From IMG/VR virus record IMGVR_UViG_3300023210_000221, positions 1-24,032 of that record: a stretch of 24,032 nt of DNA. One strand, written 5' to 3'. Under the pieces are notes generated by a model, which saw nothing but the letters and a program-made list of their open reading frames with translations, was not told the origin of the DNA and searched no databases. The position numbers and the translations under genes are program-made. The DNA is from a virus. Positions 7,634 to 13,562 of the stretch are shown in pieces (the stretch's first letter is position 1; each line of letters opens with the position of its first letter).

Positions 7634-7802
7634 ACTTTTTACTCAGTTTAAAAAGAAAAAGAAGAAAGTTAAAAACTCAGTTAAAGCAATGTTTGATGGA
7701 GATTATGATACTATAAAAGCAGTAGTTTTAAACCCTAAAGGTTTGCTTAGAGATGTTGGTAAAAGAAATAAAAAGCTCAAAGCAGCAGCTGGGTTGGATT
7801 AA
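7614..7802 (+). CDS. Small, strongly basic hypothetical protein
   Basis: A 62-residue protein rich in Lys, overlapping the portal end by 20 bases. I chose the ATG at 7614 because AAGGAAG lies six bases upstream; an ATG at 7626 behind GGAGA is nearly as good, and one at 7572 would extend deep into the portal. The N-terminal half carries a run of six lysines (FKKKKKKVKN). The second half, AMFDGDYDTIKAVVLNPKGL, looks like a short alpha/beta unit. I do not recognise a family. The position between portal and capsid genes, and its charge, would fit a DNA- or portal-associated minor head protein, but this is inference. Confidence 0.5.
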   Translation: MEKKMDKLFTQFKKKKKKVKNSVKAMFDGDYDTIKAVVLNPKGLLRDVGKRNKKLKAAAGLD

Positions 7803-7824
7803 TAAATATAAAAGAGGTGGTTAA

Positions 7825-8178
7825 ATGAAACTTGTTAATATGAAAATTAAAAAGAAGAGTAAAAAAGAACTTAAAGAAATGGATATACCTATGGCTTATG
7901 GTGATGGTGATAAGTGGCCGTATGGACTTGAAGTAAGGTTTGAAAAAGAGCAAATTGAAAAATTACCTATTTTAAAGAAATTTGATGTTGGAGATAGGGT
8001 TTATGTTTATGCTGAAGCAACAGTAAAAGGAATTAGAATTTCTGAAAGAAGTAACGGACATAAAGACCATTATGTTGAGTTGCAATTGGAAAGTATAAAT
8101 GTTGAACCTAAGACTAAAAAGAAAGTTAGTGATATGTCTCCAAAAGAATATAAAGAAATGAGAATGGGTGGCGTGTAA
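7825..8178 (+). CDS. Capsid staple-like head protein
   Basis: A 117-residue protein with a GAGGTGG ribosome binding site. The pattern MKLVNMKIKKKSKKELKE, DKWPYGLEVRFEKEQIEKLP, VGDRVYVYAEATVKGIRISE and KDHYVELQLESINVE matches, from memory, a small beta-barrel phage family encoded just before the scaffold or coat gene and labelled capsid staple in some podophage annotations. Such proteins are thought to bind the assembled shell and strengthen it. The last residues, MSPKEYKEMR, nearly repeat the C-terminus of the scaffold encoded next (MSPKEYREWR), suggesting both use the same peptide to bind coat. The family call is fairly good; the exact biochemical role is not shown by the sequence. Confidence 0.55.
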   Translation: MKLVNMKIKKKSKKELKEMDIPMAYGDGDKWPYGLEVRFEKEQIEKLPILKKFDVGDRVYVYAEATVKGIRISERSNGHKDHYVELQLESINVEPKTKKKVSDMSPKEYKEMRMGGV

Positions 8179-8182
8179 GAAT

Positions 8183-8197
8183 GGTCAAAATTTGACC
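8183..8197. promoter_or_regulatory. Perfect inverted repeat, candidate operator
   Basis: GGTCAA-AAT-TTGACC is a perfect 6-3-6 inverted repeat in the 71-base gap between the staple-like and scaffold genes. The spacing suits a dimeric helix-turn-helix protein better than an RNA hairpin, because the loop would be very short. It overlaps the -35-like hexamer of the possible promoter listed next. The same half-sites with a different centre (AAA) recur inside the giant gene at 22142-22156. Confidence 0.35.
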
Positions 8198-8220
8198 AAA
8201 TAATCTCGGATGGGTAAACA
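8192..8220 (+). promoter_or_regulatory. Possible sigma-70-type promoter before scaffold and coat
   Basis: TTGACC at 8192-8197 (five of six matches to TTGACA) is followed, after 17 bases, by TAAACA at 8215-8220 (a weak match to TATAAT). A start point near 8227 would leave a short leader ending in the AGGAG at 8238-8242 of the scaffold gene. Scaffold and coat are needed in large amounts, so an extra promoter here makes sense. The weak -10 box keeps confidence low. Confidence 0.3.
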
Positions 8221-8249
8221 CTCATTCGCAACAAGTTAGGAGCTTGCAA

Positions 8250-9209
8250 ATGTTAAAGAGTATAGAAGAAATTAAAGAAGTAGAGATTGAGGCTGGAGTT
8301 GTAGTTAATGGAGTAGACAATGCTAATTTAATGTCTGTTGATTCTACAGAACCGATTGAAACAGAAGTAGAAACAGAAAGAGTTTCAGAAGCTGATATCG
8401 GTGCTTCGGAGGAAGAGAAAGAGAAAAAAGAGAAAGAAGAGAAAGAAGAGAAAAAGAAAGAAAAGTCTGAAGAGAAATCTGAGAAAAAAGAAGAAAAACA
8501 GGTTGAAGAGCCTGCAGATTCAAAGAAAGTCCAGAAACGTATTAACAAGCTTACAAAGAAAATGCGTACTGCAGAAAGAGAAAATGAGTTTAATAAAAAA
8601 CGAGCTGATGAGCTTGAGAAGAAATTAAAAGAGTATGATTTTGAAGTTCCAGGTGACGATAAACCTTTAAAAGTTGACTTCGATGATGAAGATGAGTATA
8701 TTGAGGCTTTGACTGACTGGAAAATCGAAAAGAAGCTAGGAAAGACTCAGCAAATAGCTGCAAAAGATGAACAAATTGAAGCAGAGCAAGATGCTGTAAA
8801 AGAATCGTATGGTGAACTTGATAATGCGATTGACAGCGGTAAAGAAAAGTACGAAGACTTTACTGACCTTGTCATGGATAAAGACCTTGTTATTAGTTCC
8901 GAAGTTACGCAGATACTTTTAGACACCGAGATTCCGGAAGATATTATGTATTATCTTGCGAGTAATCCAGAGGAGTCTGAAAGAATATCTAATCTCGACC
9001 CGTTGCGGGTTGCTAAGGAAATCGGTAAGATAGAAAACAGTTTAATAACTGCAGAGAAAAATGAAGTAAAGAAACTTGTTAAAAAGAAAGTTAAAAAACA
9101 ATCAAAAGCTCCAGCCCCTATTTCATCTGTTCGGACTGATGGTGTCACAGAAAAAGACCCCAACAAAATGTCTCCGAAAGAGTATAGAGAGTGGCGGAGT
9201 AAACAATAG
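8250..9209 (+). CDS. Head scaffolding protein
   Basis: A 319-residue acidic, highly charged protein with the layout of P22-like phage scaffolds. Residues about 50-85 are an uninterrupted Glu/Lys block. Residues about 92-125 form a coiled coil (KRINKLTKKMRTAEREN and onward). A mid-region has DDEDEYIEALTDWKIEKK. The C-terminal part has YYLASNPEESERIS, a LDPLRVAKEIGKIE helix, a very basic stretch (VKKLVKKKVKKQSKAPAPI) and the terminal peptide MSPKEYREWR. In P22 the basic C-terminal helix-turn-helix of scaffold binds coat. Scaffold directs procapsid assembly with coat and exits on DNA packaging. The start is the ATG at 8250, seven bases after AGGAG; an in-frame TTG at 8244 is too close to that site. 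The coat gene follows after 11 bases. Confidence 0.85.
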   Translation: MLKSIEEIKEVEIEAGVVVNGVDNANLMSVDSTEPIETEVETERVSEADIGASEEEKEKKEKEEKEEKKKEKSEEKSEKKEEKQVEEPADSKKVQKRINKLTKKMRTAERENEFNKKRADELEKKLKEYDFEVPGDDKPLKVDFDDEDEYIEALTDWKIEKKLGKTQQIAAKDEQIEAEQDAVKESYGELDNAIDSGKEKYEDFTDLVMDKDLVISSEVTQILLDTEIPEDIMYYLASNPEESERISNLDPLRVAKEIGKIENSLITAEKNEVKKLVKKKVKKQSKAPAPISSVRTDGVTEKDPNKMSPKEYREWRSKQ

Positions 9210-9220
9210 GAGAATGAATA

Positions 9221-10426
9221 ATGACAGCTGCAAGTAATACATTACTAACCCCAACTATTATTGCTAAAGAAGCTTTAATGCAGATTAACAATAATCTTGG
9301 AATGGCAAAACATGTCTATCGTGCGTATAAGAATGAATTCGCAAAAGTAGGAAACGAAATTACTATACGAAAACCTAACAGATTTAGAGTAACTGAGACA
9401 CAAGCAAGAGCTGGTGTAGATATGGCAGAAACTTCTACACTTCTTACAGTTAGTACTCAAGCTCATGTATCTTGGGCATTTTCAAGTGTTGAGTTAACTC
9501 AAACTATTGACCAGTATAACAAGAGGTATATCACACCTGCAGCAGCAGCGCTTGCGAACTCTGTAGATGCTGCACTTTGTAAAGAATATTCTAATGTACA
9601 TAATTATGCTGGAACTCCTGGCTCTACTCCAAGTACATTTAAAGTTCTTGGTGATGCTCAAACTATTCTTGATAATGAAGGTGCTCCTCAGGGAAAACGC
9701 TATGCCGTATTAAACCCTGATGCTAACTGGGCTATGGCTGATGGTTTGAAAGGTACATTTGCACAGAAAGCTGCAAGTGATATCCATCACAAAGGCTATC
9801 TTGGTACTGTTGCAAATCTGGATATTTATATGGATCAGAATATACAGAACCATACTACTGGAGCGTTTACTACAAGCGCAACTCCGTTAATGAATGATGC
9901 TGGTATTGCTTCTGGTGATACTACATTTACTACAGATGGTTGGGGAGGTTCTAATACTATTAAAAATGGTGATATTTTTACTATTGCCGCAACTTATCAG
10001 GTTAATCCAATGTCTGGTGTAAGTACTGGTGTATTGAAAAACTGGTGTAACAGTGCAGACCAAGTTGATACTAGTGCTGATATGGTTATCACACCGACAG
10101 AGACATTGACTTACGGTTCAACTAATGCTTATAGTAATGTTAACGCATTACCTGCGAATAATGCAGCGTTGACCTTTGTCGGAACAGAGTCTACAGCATA
10201 TCCTCAGAATCTTATATTCTGTCCTGAAGCATTTTGCCTCGTAACACTTCCTCTTGAAATGCCTGCAAATGTTTGGGGTTCAAGGCAGACTGATAAAGAT
10301 GCTGGTATTTCAATCAGAGTAGTTAAACAGTACGATATTGATACTGATGAAGATATTGTTAGAATGGATATTCTTTATGGAACAAAAACTCTTTACCCTG
10401 AGCTTGCAGTAAGGCTTTGGGGATAA
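9221..10426 (+). CDS. P22-type major coat protein
   Basis: A 401-residue shell protein of the P22 gp5 family with an HK97 fold, slightly shorter than P22 coat (430). Recognisable stretches are the N-arm LLTPTIIAKEALMQINNNLG, the E-loop region with NEITIRKPNRFRV, the spine helix ELTQTIDQYNKRYITPAAAA leading into ANSVDAALCKEY, and the P-domain LDNEGAPQGKRYAVLNPDAN. Residues about 220-330, with SGDTTFTTDGWGG, IKNGDIFTIAATYQVNP and a closing ADMVITPTETL, match the region that forms the inserted I-domain in P22 coat. There is no N-terminal delta domain, in keeping with a separate scaffold gene. AGGAG lies just upstream. A hairpin follows the stop codon, which may isolate or protect this highly needed message. 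Confidence 0.9.
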   Translation: MTAASNTLLTPTIIAKEALMQINNNLGMAKHVYRAYKNEFAKVGNEITIRKPNRFRVTETQARAGVDMAETSTLLTVSTQAHVSWAFSSVELTQTIDQYNKRYITPAAAALANSVDAALCKEYSNVHNYAGTPGSTPSTFKVLGDAQTILDNEGAPQGKRYAVLNPDANWAMADGLKGTFAQKAASDIHHKGYLGTVANLDIYMDQNIQNHTTGAFTTSATPLMNDAGIASGDTTFTTDGWGGSNTIKNGDIFTIAATYQVNPMSGVSTGVLKNWCNSADQVDTSADMVITPTETLTYGSTNAYSNVNALPANNAALTFVGTESTAYPQNLIFCPEAFCLVTLPLEMPANVWGSRQTDKDAGISIRVVKQYDIDTDEDIVRMDILYGTKTLYPELAVRLWG

Positions 10427-10446
10427 GGTAAATGTTTAATGGAGTT

Positions 10447-10474
10447 TAGGGGTTGACTAAGTCACAAGCCCCTA
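10447..10474 (+). terminator. Hairpin after the coat gene, weak terminator or mRNA stabiliser
   Basis: TAGGGG at 10447-10452 pairs with CCCCTA at 10469-10474, and the stem can continue as TTG with CAA past a bulged G. Only a poor T-run (ATTTT, six bases later) follows, so full Rho-independent termination is doubtful; partial read-through or protection of coat mRNA from 3' decay is as likely. It sits in the 90-base gap between coat and the next gene. Confidence 0.45.
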
Positions 10475-10516
10475 GACACTATTTTGAAAGCAGGACTTAA
10501 TAAAAGGAGAAAAGAC

Positions 10517-11083
10517 ATGGGTTCAAATTTAAGGTACAGTCCGTTAGAATATAATTCAGCAGATGAAAGATTCGAGCTTGATGGTGAAATTATAGGTTGG
10601 AGAGGTGAAATGATACCATCACCTATAATAGCAGCTAATTGTACATATCAGTCAACCATTGAGCGTTCTGCAGATATTATTAAAACAACAATAGTTATTG
10701 ATTTAGTTGGATTAACTTCGATTACTACAAATGGAGATATTATTGGAGCTGCTGGAGTTTGTCATATTGGACAAATTACTACAGCAAAAAATGGAATTAT
10801 TGTAGCTGGTCAAGTAGGCTGTGCTGTAGTACCAACTACCGGAGATGATGATATTGATATTTACTCTGCAACTGAAGGTACAGGTGCATATGATGCAGCT
10901 ATTTCTGGCTTAGCTGAAACAGCATTAGTAACTTCTGGAGGAGCTTATGCGATTGGTACAGTTAAACCATTTACTGCACTTCCAGTAGCCAATTCTTATT
11001 TGTATCTTACTACAGGTGATACTACTGCAGGTGCTTATGGTGCAGGTAGAATTATTATTGAAATGTGGGGAACAGTAGCTTAG
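10517..11083 (+). CDS. Putative capsid decoration or structural protein
   Basis: A 188-residue protein next to coat. The ATG at 10517 follows AAAAGGAG with ideal spacing; an in-frame TTG at 10484 upstream is not supported. The N-terminal part has DERFELDGEIIGWRGEMIPS. The rest is all-beta and rich in Ala, Gly, Thr and Ile, with GDIIGAAGVCHIGQITTAKN, and it ends with a pattern that I recall from phage structural proteins: ANSYLYLTTGDTTAGAYGAG followed by RIIIEMWG. There is no signal peptide. Position directly after coat, beta-rich make-up and its own flanking hairpins (10447-10474 and 11098-11117) fit an abundant head decoration protein, though the family is not firmly identified. Confidence 0.6.
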   Translation: MGSNLRYSPLEYNSADERFELDGEIIGWRGEMIPSPIIAANCTYQSTIERSADIIKTTIVIDLVGLTSITTNGDIIGAAGVCHIGQITTAKNGIIVAGQVGCAVVPTTGDDDIDIYSATEGTGAYDAAISGLAETALVTSGGAYAIGTVKPFTALPVANSYLYLTTGDTTAGAYGAGRIIIEMWGTVA

Positions 11084-11097
11084 TTTAAATTATTAAA

Positions 11098-11117
11098 GGG
11101 AGGTGTAAAAACCTCCT
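11098..11117 (+). promoter_or_regulatory. RNA hairpin masking an SD-like GGGAGG before a ribosome binding site
   Basis: GGAGGT at 11099-11104 pairs with ACCTCC at 11111-11116 around the loop GTAAAA, with a closing G-T pair. The left arm is itself a strong anti-16S sequence but has no start codon at useful spacing. The real ribosome binding site AAGGAG (11118-11123) begins directly after the stem, so stem stability could tune translation of the next gene or mark an mRNA end. No T-run follows. Confidence 0.4.
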
Positions 11118-11129
11118 AAGGAGATAAAT

Positions 11130-11411
11130 ATGAATAAACCTGCAAATAATCAACTTTTAGGAAGAGAAGCAAAAGTTATAAAGATAGAAAAAGAAGAGAA
11201 AAAGCAAAGTAAAACACCAGCGTGGTTATATCATAAGACTTGTCGTGCTGGAAAGATACTTTATACTGACGATGAGTATAATGAGTGTATAAAACAGGGA
11301 TGGGTACGTTCTCCTGTAATGATAGATGAAGTAGAAAAGGTTGAAAAACTTGTAAAGAAAGAAACTAAGAAAGAAGCCAAAAAAGAACCTAAAATTAAAA
11401 TTAAAGGATAA
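11130..11411 (+). CDS. Small charged protein with a W-Y-H / GWVRSP motif
   Basis: A 93-residue protein with AAGGAG seven bases upstream. Between a Lys/Glu-rich head and tail is a compact core: TPAWLYHKTCRAGKILYTDD, then EYNECIKQGWVRSP. I recall this core (an aromatic-Tyr-His segment, an acidic stretch, then Gly-Trp and Ser-Pro) from many short phage proteins encoded close to head genes, with unknown function. The C-terminus (VKKETKKEAKKEPKIKIKG) is strongly basic and probably disordered. Three bases separate it from the gp4-like gene. A role in head maturation or virion structure is guessed from context. Confidence 0.55.
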   Translation: MNKPANNQLLGREAKVIKIEKEEKKQSKTPAWLYHKTCRAGKILYTDDEYNECIKQGWVRSPVMIDEVEKVEKLVKKETKKEAKKEPKIKIKG

Positions 11412-11414
11412 ATA

Positions 11415-12119
11415 ATGTTAGTCTCAGAAATAATAACTTCTTCAATGAGAAAACTTGGATTACTTGCAAGTGGAAAGACTCCGACTGTTGCGGAATATGC
11501 TGATGGTCTGGAAGCATTGCAGGTTATGCTAAGAAGTTGGGCAAGTGAAAAGATTAATGTTTTTTCTTCAGTTTCTGAAACACATACTTTAGTTGCTGGA
11601 ACAAGTTCGTATACTTGGGGAGTTGGGGGAACGATAAGCACACTCCGACCTAATCAAGTCATTGGAGTTTCGATTCTTGATTCAGGTGGAACAACTCATT
11701 CAGTGAATATTATTTCTGAAGGAGAGTACAGGGCTATAGGTTCGAAAGCTATATCTGGTAGACCACACGCACTCTTTGCGCAGTACGGGTTTCCCTATGT
11801 AACTATATATCTTTACCCTGTTCCTAACGCTGCAGAAACATTAAATCTAGATTCTTTAAAACCTTTTACACAGACTAGTTCATTCGCCGCTACAAGTGAT
11901 ACAATTCAGGTACCAGTGAACTACGAAGAACCACTTATATACAACCTTGCTATAAGGCTTGGACCAGAGTTTGGTAAAGAGATTCCTGTTGGAGTTGCTA
12001 AAATAGCAAAAGATTCATTTGATAGAATTACAATTAGAAACGCAGCTAATTATGTTGAACCTATAAAACTAAGTCTACCGGTGAATGCTACTGGTGGATA
12101 TAGTATAGACAGAGGATAA
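11415..12119 (+). CDS. P22 gp4-like head-to-tail adaptor
   Basis: A 234-residue protein similar to the tail accessory factor gp4 of P22, which forms a ring under the portal after packaging and starts tail assembly. The N-terminal helical pattern SEIITSSMRKLGLLASGKTP, followed by EYADGLEALQVMLRSWASEK, is the family's typical opening. A beta-rich region follows (ETHTLVAGTSSYTWGVGG), then a helical C-terminal part (YEEPLIYNLAIRLGPEFGKE). It is longer than P22 gp4 (166 residues), as in many other relatives. It lies immediately before the gp10-like gene, the same order as P22 genes 4 and 10. The ATG is three bases after the previous stop, with AAAGGA upstream. Confidence 0.85.
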   Translation: MLVSEIITSSMRKLGLLASGKTPTVAEYADGLEALQVMLRSWASEKINVFSSVSETHTLVAGTSSYTWGVGGTISTLRPNQVIGVSILDSGGTTHSVNIISEGEYRAIGSKAISGRPHALFAQYGFPYVTIYLYPVPNAAETLNLDSLKPFTQTSSFAATSDTIQVPVNYEEPLIYNLAIRLGPEFGKEIPVGVAKIAKDSFDRITIRNAANYVEPIKLSLPVNATGGYSIDRG

Positions 12120-12123
12120 AGTT

Positions 12124-13551
12124 ATGGAGATCCCTTTTATCGGTGGAGCCTACGAAGGAAGGTCGAAGAATATTAATGCTCAGAAGAGTATAAATCTTTT
12201 TCCTGTGTATGAAAAGAATGAGCCGAAAACTCCTATAGCAATGTACGGTACTCCAGGATTAGTACAATTCTCTGCTCCAGCTACTACAGCTATTGTTCGA
12301 GGTATTCATGTATTAGGGAGTTATGTTTACGCTGTAGTTGGAGCAGTTGTATACGAGATTGCAAGTAACGGTACTGCAGTAAGTCTTGGAAGTATAACAA
12401 CTTCTACTGGGCATGTTAATATGGCTGATAATGGGACTCAAATTCTTTTAGTTGATGGAACTATTTACGGTCATATTATTACACTTAATACATTAACTAA
12501 TATACCTGAAGGTACAGATTTTGTATCAGCAGATGATTGTATTTTCTTTGATGGGTATTTCTTAGCTACAAAAACAGATACAGGAAGATTTGTAATTTCA
12601 GATCTTTATGATGGACTTGTCTGGGCTGCGCTCGATTTCGCAACAGCTGAATCTGCGGCAGATAATCTTGTTGGAATTGGAAATACTAAACAAAATGTAT
12701 GGCTTTTTGGAGCATTAACAACAGAAGTTTACTTTAATTCAGGAAATGCTGACTTTCCGTTTGAGCGTGTACCTGGGGCAATTATTGATACAGGGTGTAA
12801 TGCACTTGGCTCTATTACAGAAATTACTGGTAAGATATACTGGCTCTCACATAAAAATCAAGTTGTTAGAAGTAAAGGATACGGGAAAGAAGTTGTATCA
12901 ACTCCTAGTCTTGATTATCAATTCTCAACATATACAGATACAACAGATGTTAATAGTTATACTTATACTCTTGAAGGTAGGTCTTTTTATGTTTTGACTT
13001 TTCCAACTGCAGATAAGACTTGGGTTCTTGATGTTGAAAATGGACAATGGCATGAATGGTCAAGTCTTGATGGAACTACTCCTGAAATACATAGAGCAAC
13101 TTGCGGGACTTTAAATTGTACACTTTTTAATAACAAGGTTCTTGTTGGAGATAGAGCAAACGGGAAGATATACGAACTTGATTTAGATACTTATACAGAT
13201 AACACAGTCGCAATTAAGAGAACTAGGCGAGCTCAAGTTATAAATAAAGAAAGAGTTAATGTTATACATAATAGAATTGAACTTGAATTTGAAGCTGGTG
13301 TTGGGCTGAATGTTGCAGCAGATGCTGATGGTTATGACCCGCAAGTTTATCTTGGTTATTCTGATGATGGAGCGAATACTTTCAGTACAGGAGAAGCAAT
13401 GTCTATGGGAAAGTATCAAGAATATACTGAAAGACAGATTTGGAGAAGGCTTGGTAAGAGTAGAAATAGAGTATACGAAATGGTAATTACAGAACCTGTA
13501 AAGGTTGTTTTAATTAATGCGACTTCAGAACTTGAAGCGTGTAAAGTTTAA
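12124..13551 (+). CDS. P22 gp10-like tail hub / DNA stabilisation protein
   Basis: A 475-residue protein, almost the same length as P22 gp10 (472), which binds the gp4 ring as a hexamer, plugs packaged DNA and anchors the tail parts. The family opening is plain: IPFIGGAYEGRSKNINAQKS, then INLFPVYEK and MYGTPGLVQF. The middle has beta-propeller-like segments with FFDGYFLATKTDTGRFVISD, NVWLFGALTTEVYFNSGNAD and TGKIYWLSHKNQVVRSKGYG. The C-terminal region has YLGYSDDGANTF and ERQIWRRLGKSRNRVYEMVI, also seen across the family. Four bases separate it from the gp4-like gene. It is followed by the fibre gene rather than a recognisable gp26 needle. Confidence 0.9.
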   Translation: MEIPFIGGAYEGRSKNINAQKSINLFPVYEKNEPKTPIAMYGTPGLVQFSAPATTAIVRGIHVLGSYVYAVVGAVVYEIASNGTAVSLGSITTSTGHVNMADNGTQILLVDGTIYGHIITLNTLTNIPEGTDFVSADDCIFFDGYFLATKTDTGRFVISDLYDGLVWAALDFATAESAADNLVGIGNTKQNVWLFGALTTEVYFNSGNADFPFERVPGAIIDTGCNALGSITEITGKIYWLSHKNQVVRSKGYGKEVVSTPSLDYQFSTYTDTTDVNSYTYTLEGRSFYVLTFPTADKTWVLDVENGQWHEWSSLDGTTPEIHRATCGTLNCTLFNNKVLVGDRANGKIYELDLDTYTDNTVAIKRTRRAQVINKERVNVIHNRIELEFEAGVGLNVAADADGYDPQVYLGYSDDGANTFSTGEAMSMGKYQEYTERQIWRRLGKSRNRVYEMVITEPVKVVLINATSELEACKV

Positions 13552-13562
13552 AGGGGGATATT

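Noticed and set aside
8222-8548. Antisense open frame of 108 codons opposite the scaffold start
   Set aside because: Ser/Phe-rich mirror of the Glu/Lys purine tract, no ribosome binding site, fully inside a well-supported + strand gene.
10453-10485. TTGACT followed by TATTTT as a promoter after the coat gene
   Set aside because: The spacer is 21 bases, too long, and the -35 box lies inside the hairpin; no good -10 box at 16-18 bases.
11261-11641. Antisense open frame of 126 codons
   Set aside because: Spans two well-supported + strand genes and looks like a compositional shadow; no recognisable motif or ribosome binding site.
13051-13075. GGTCAA-N3-TTGATG in the gp10-like gene as a third copy of the palindrome
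   Set aside because: The right arm mismatches in two of six bases and the site is coding; not distinguishable from chance.
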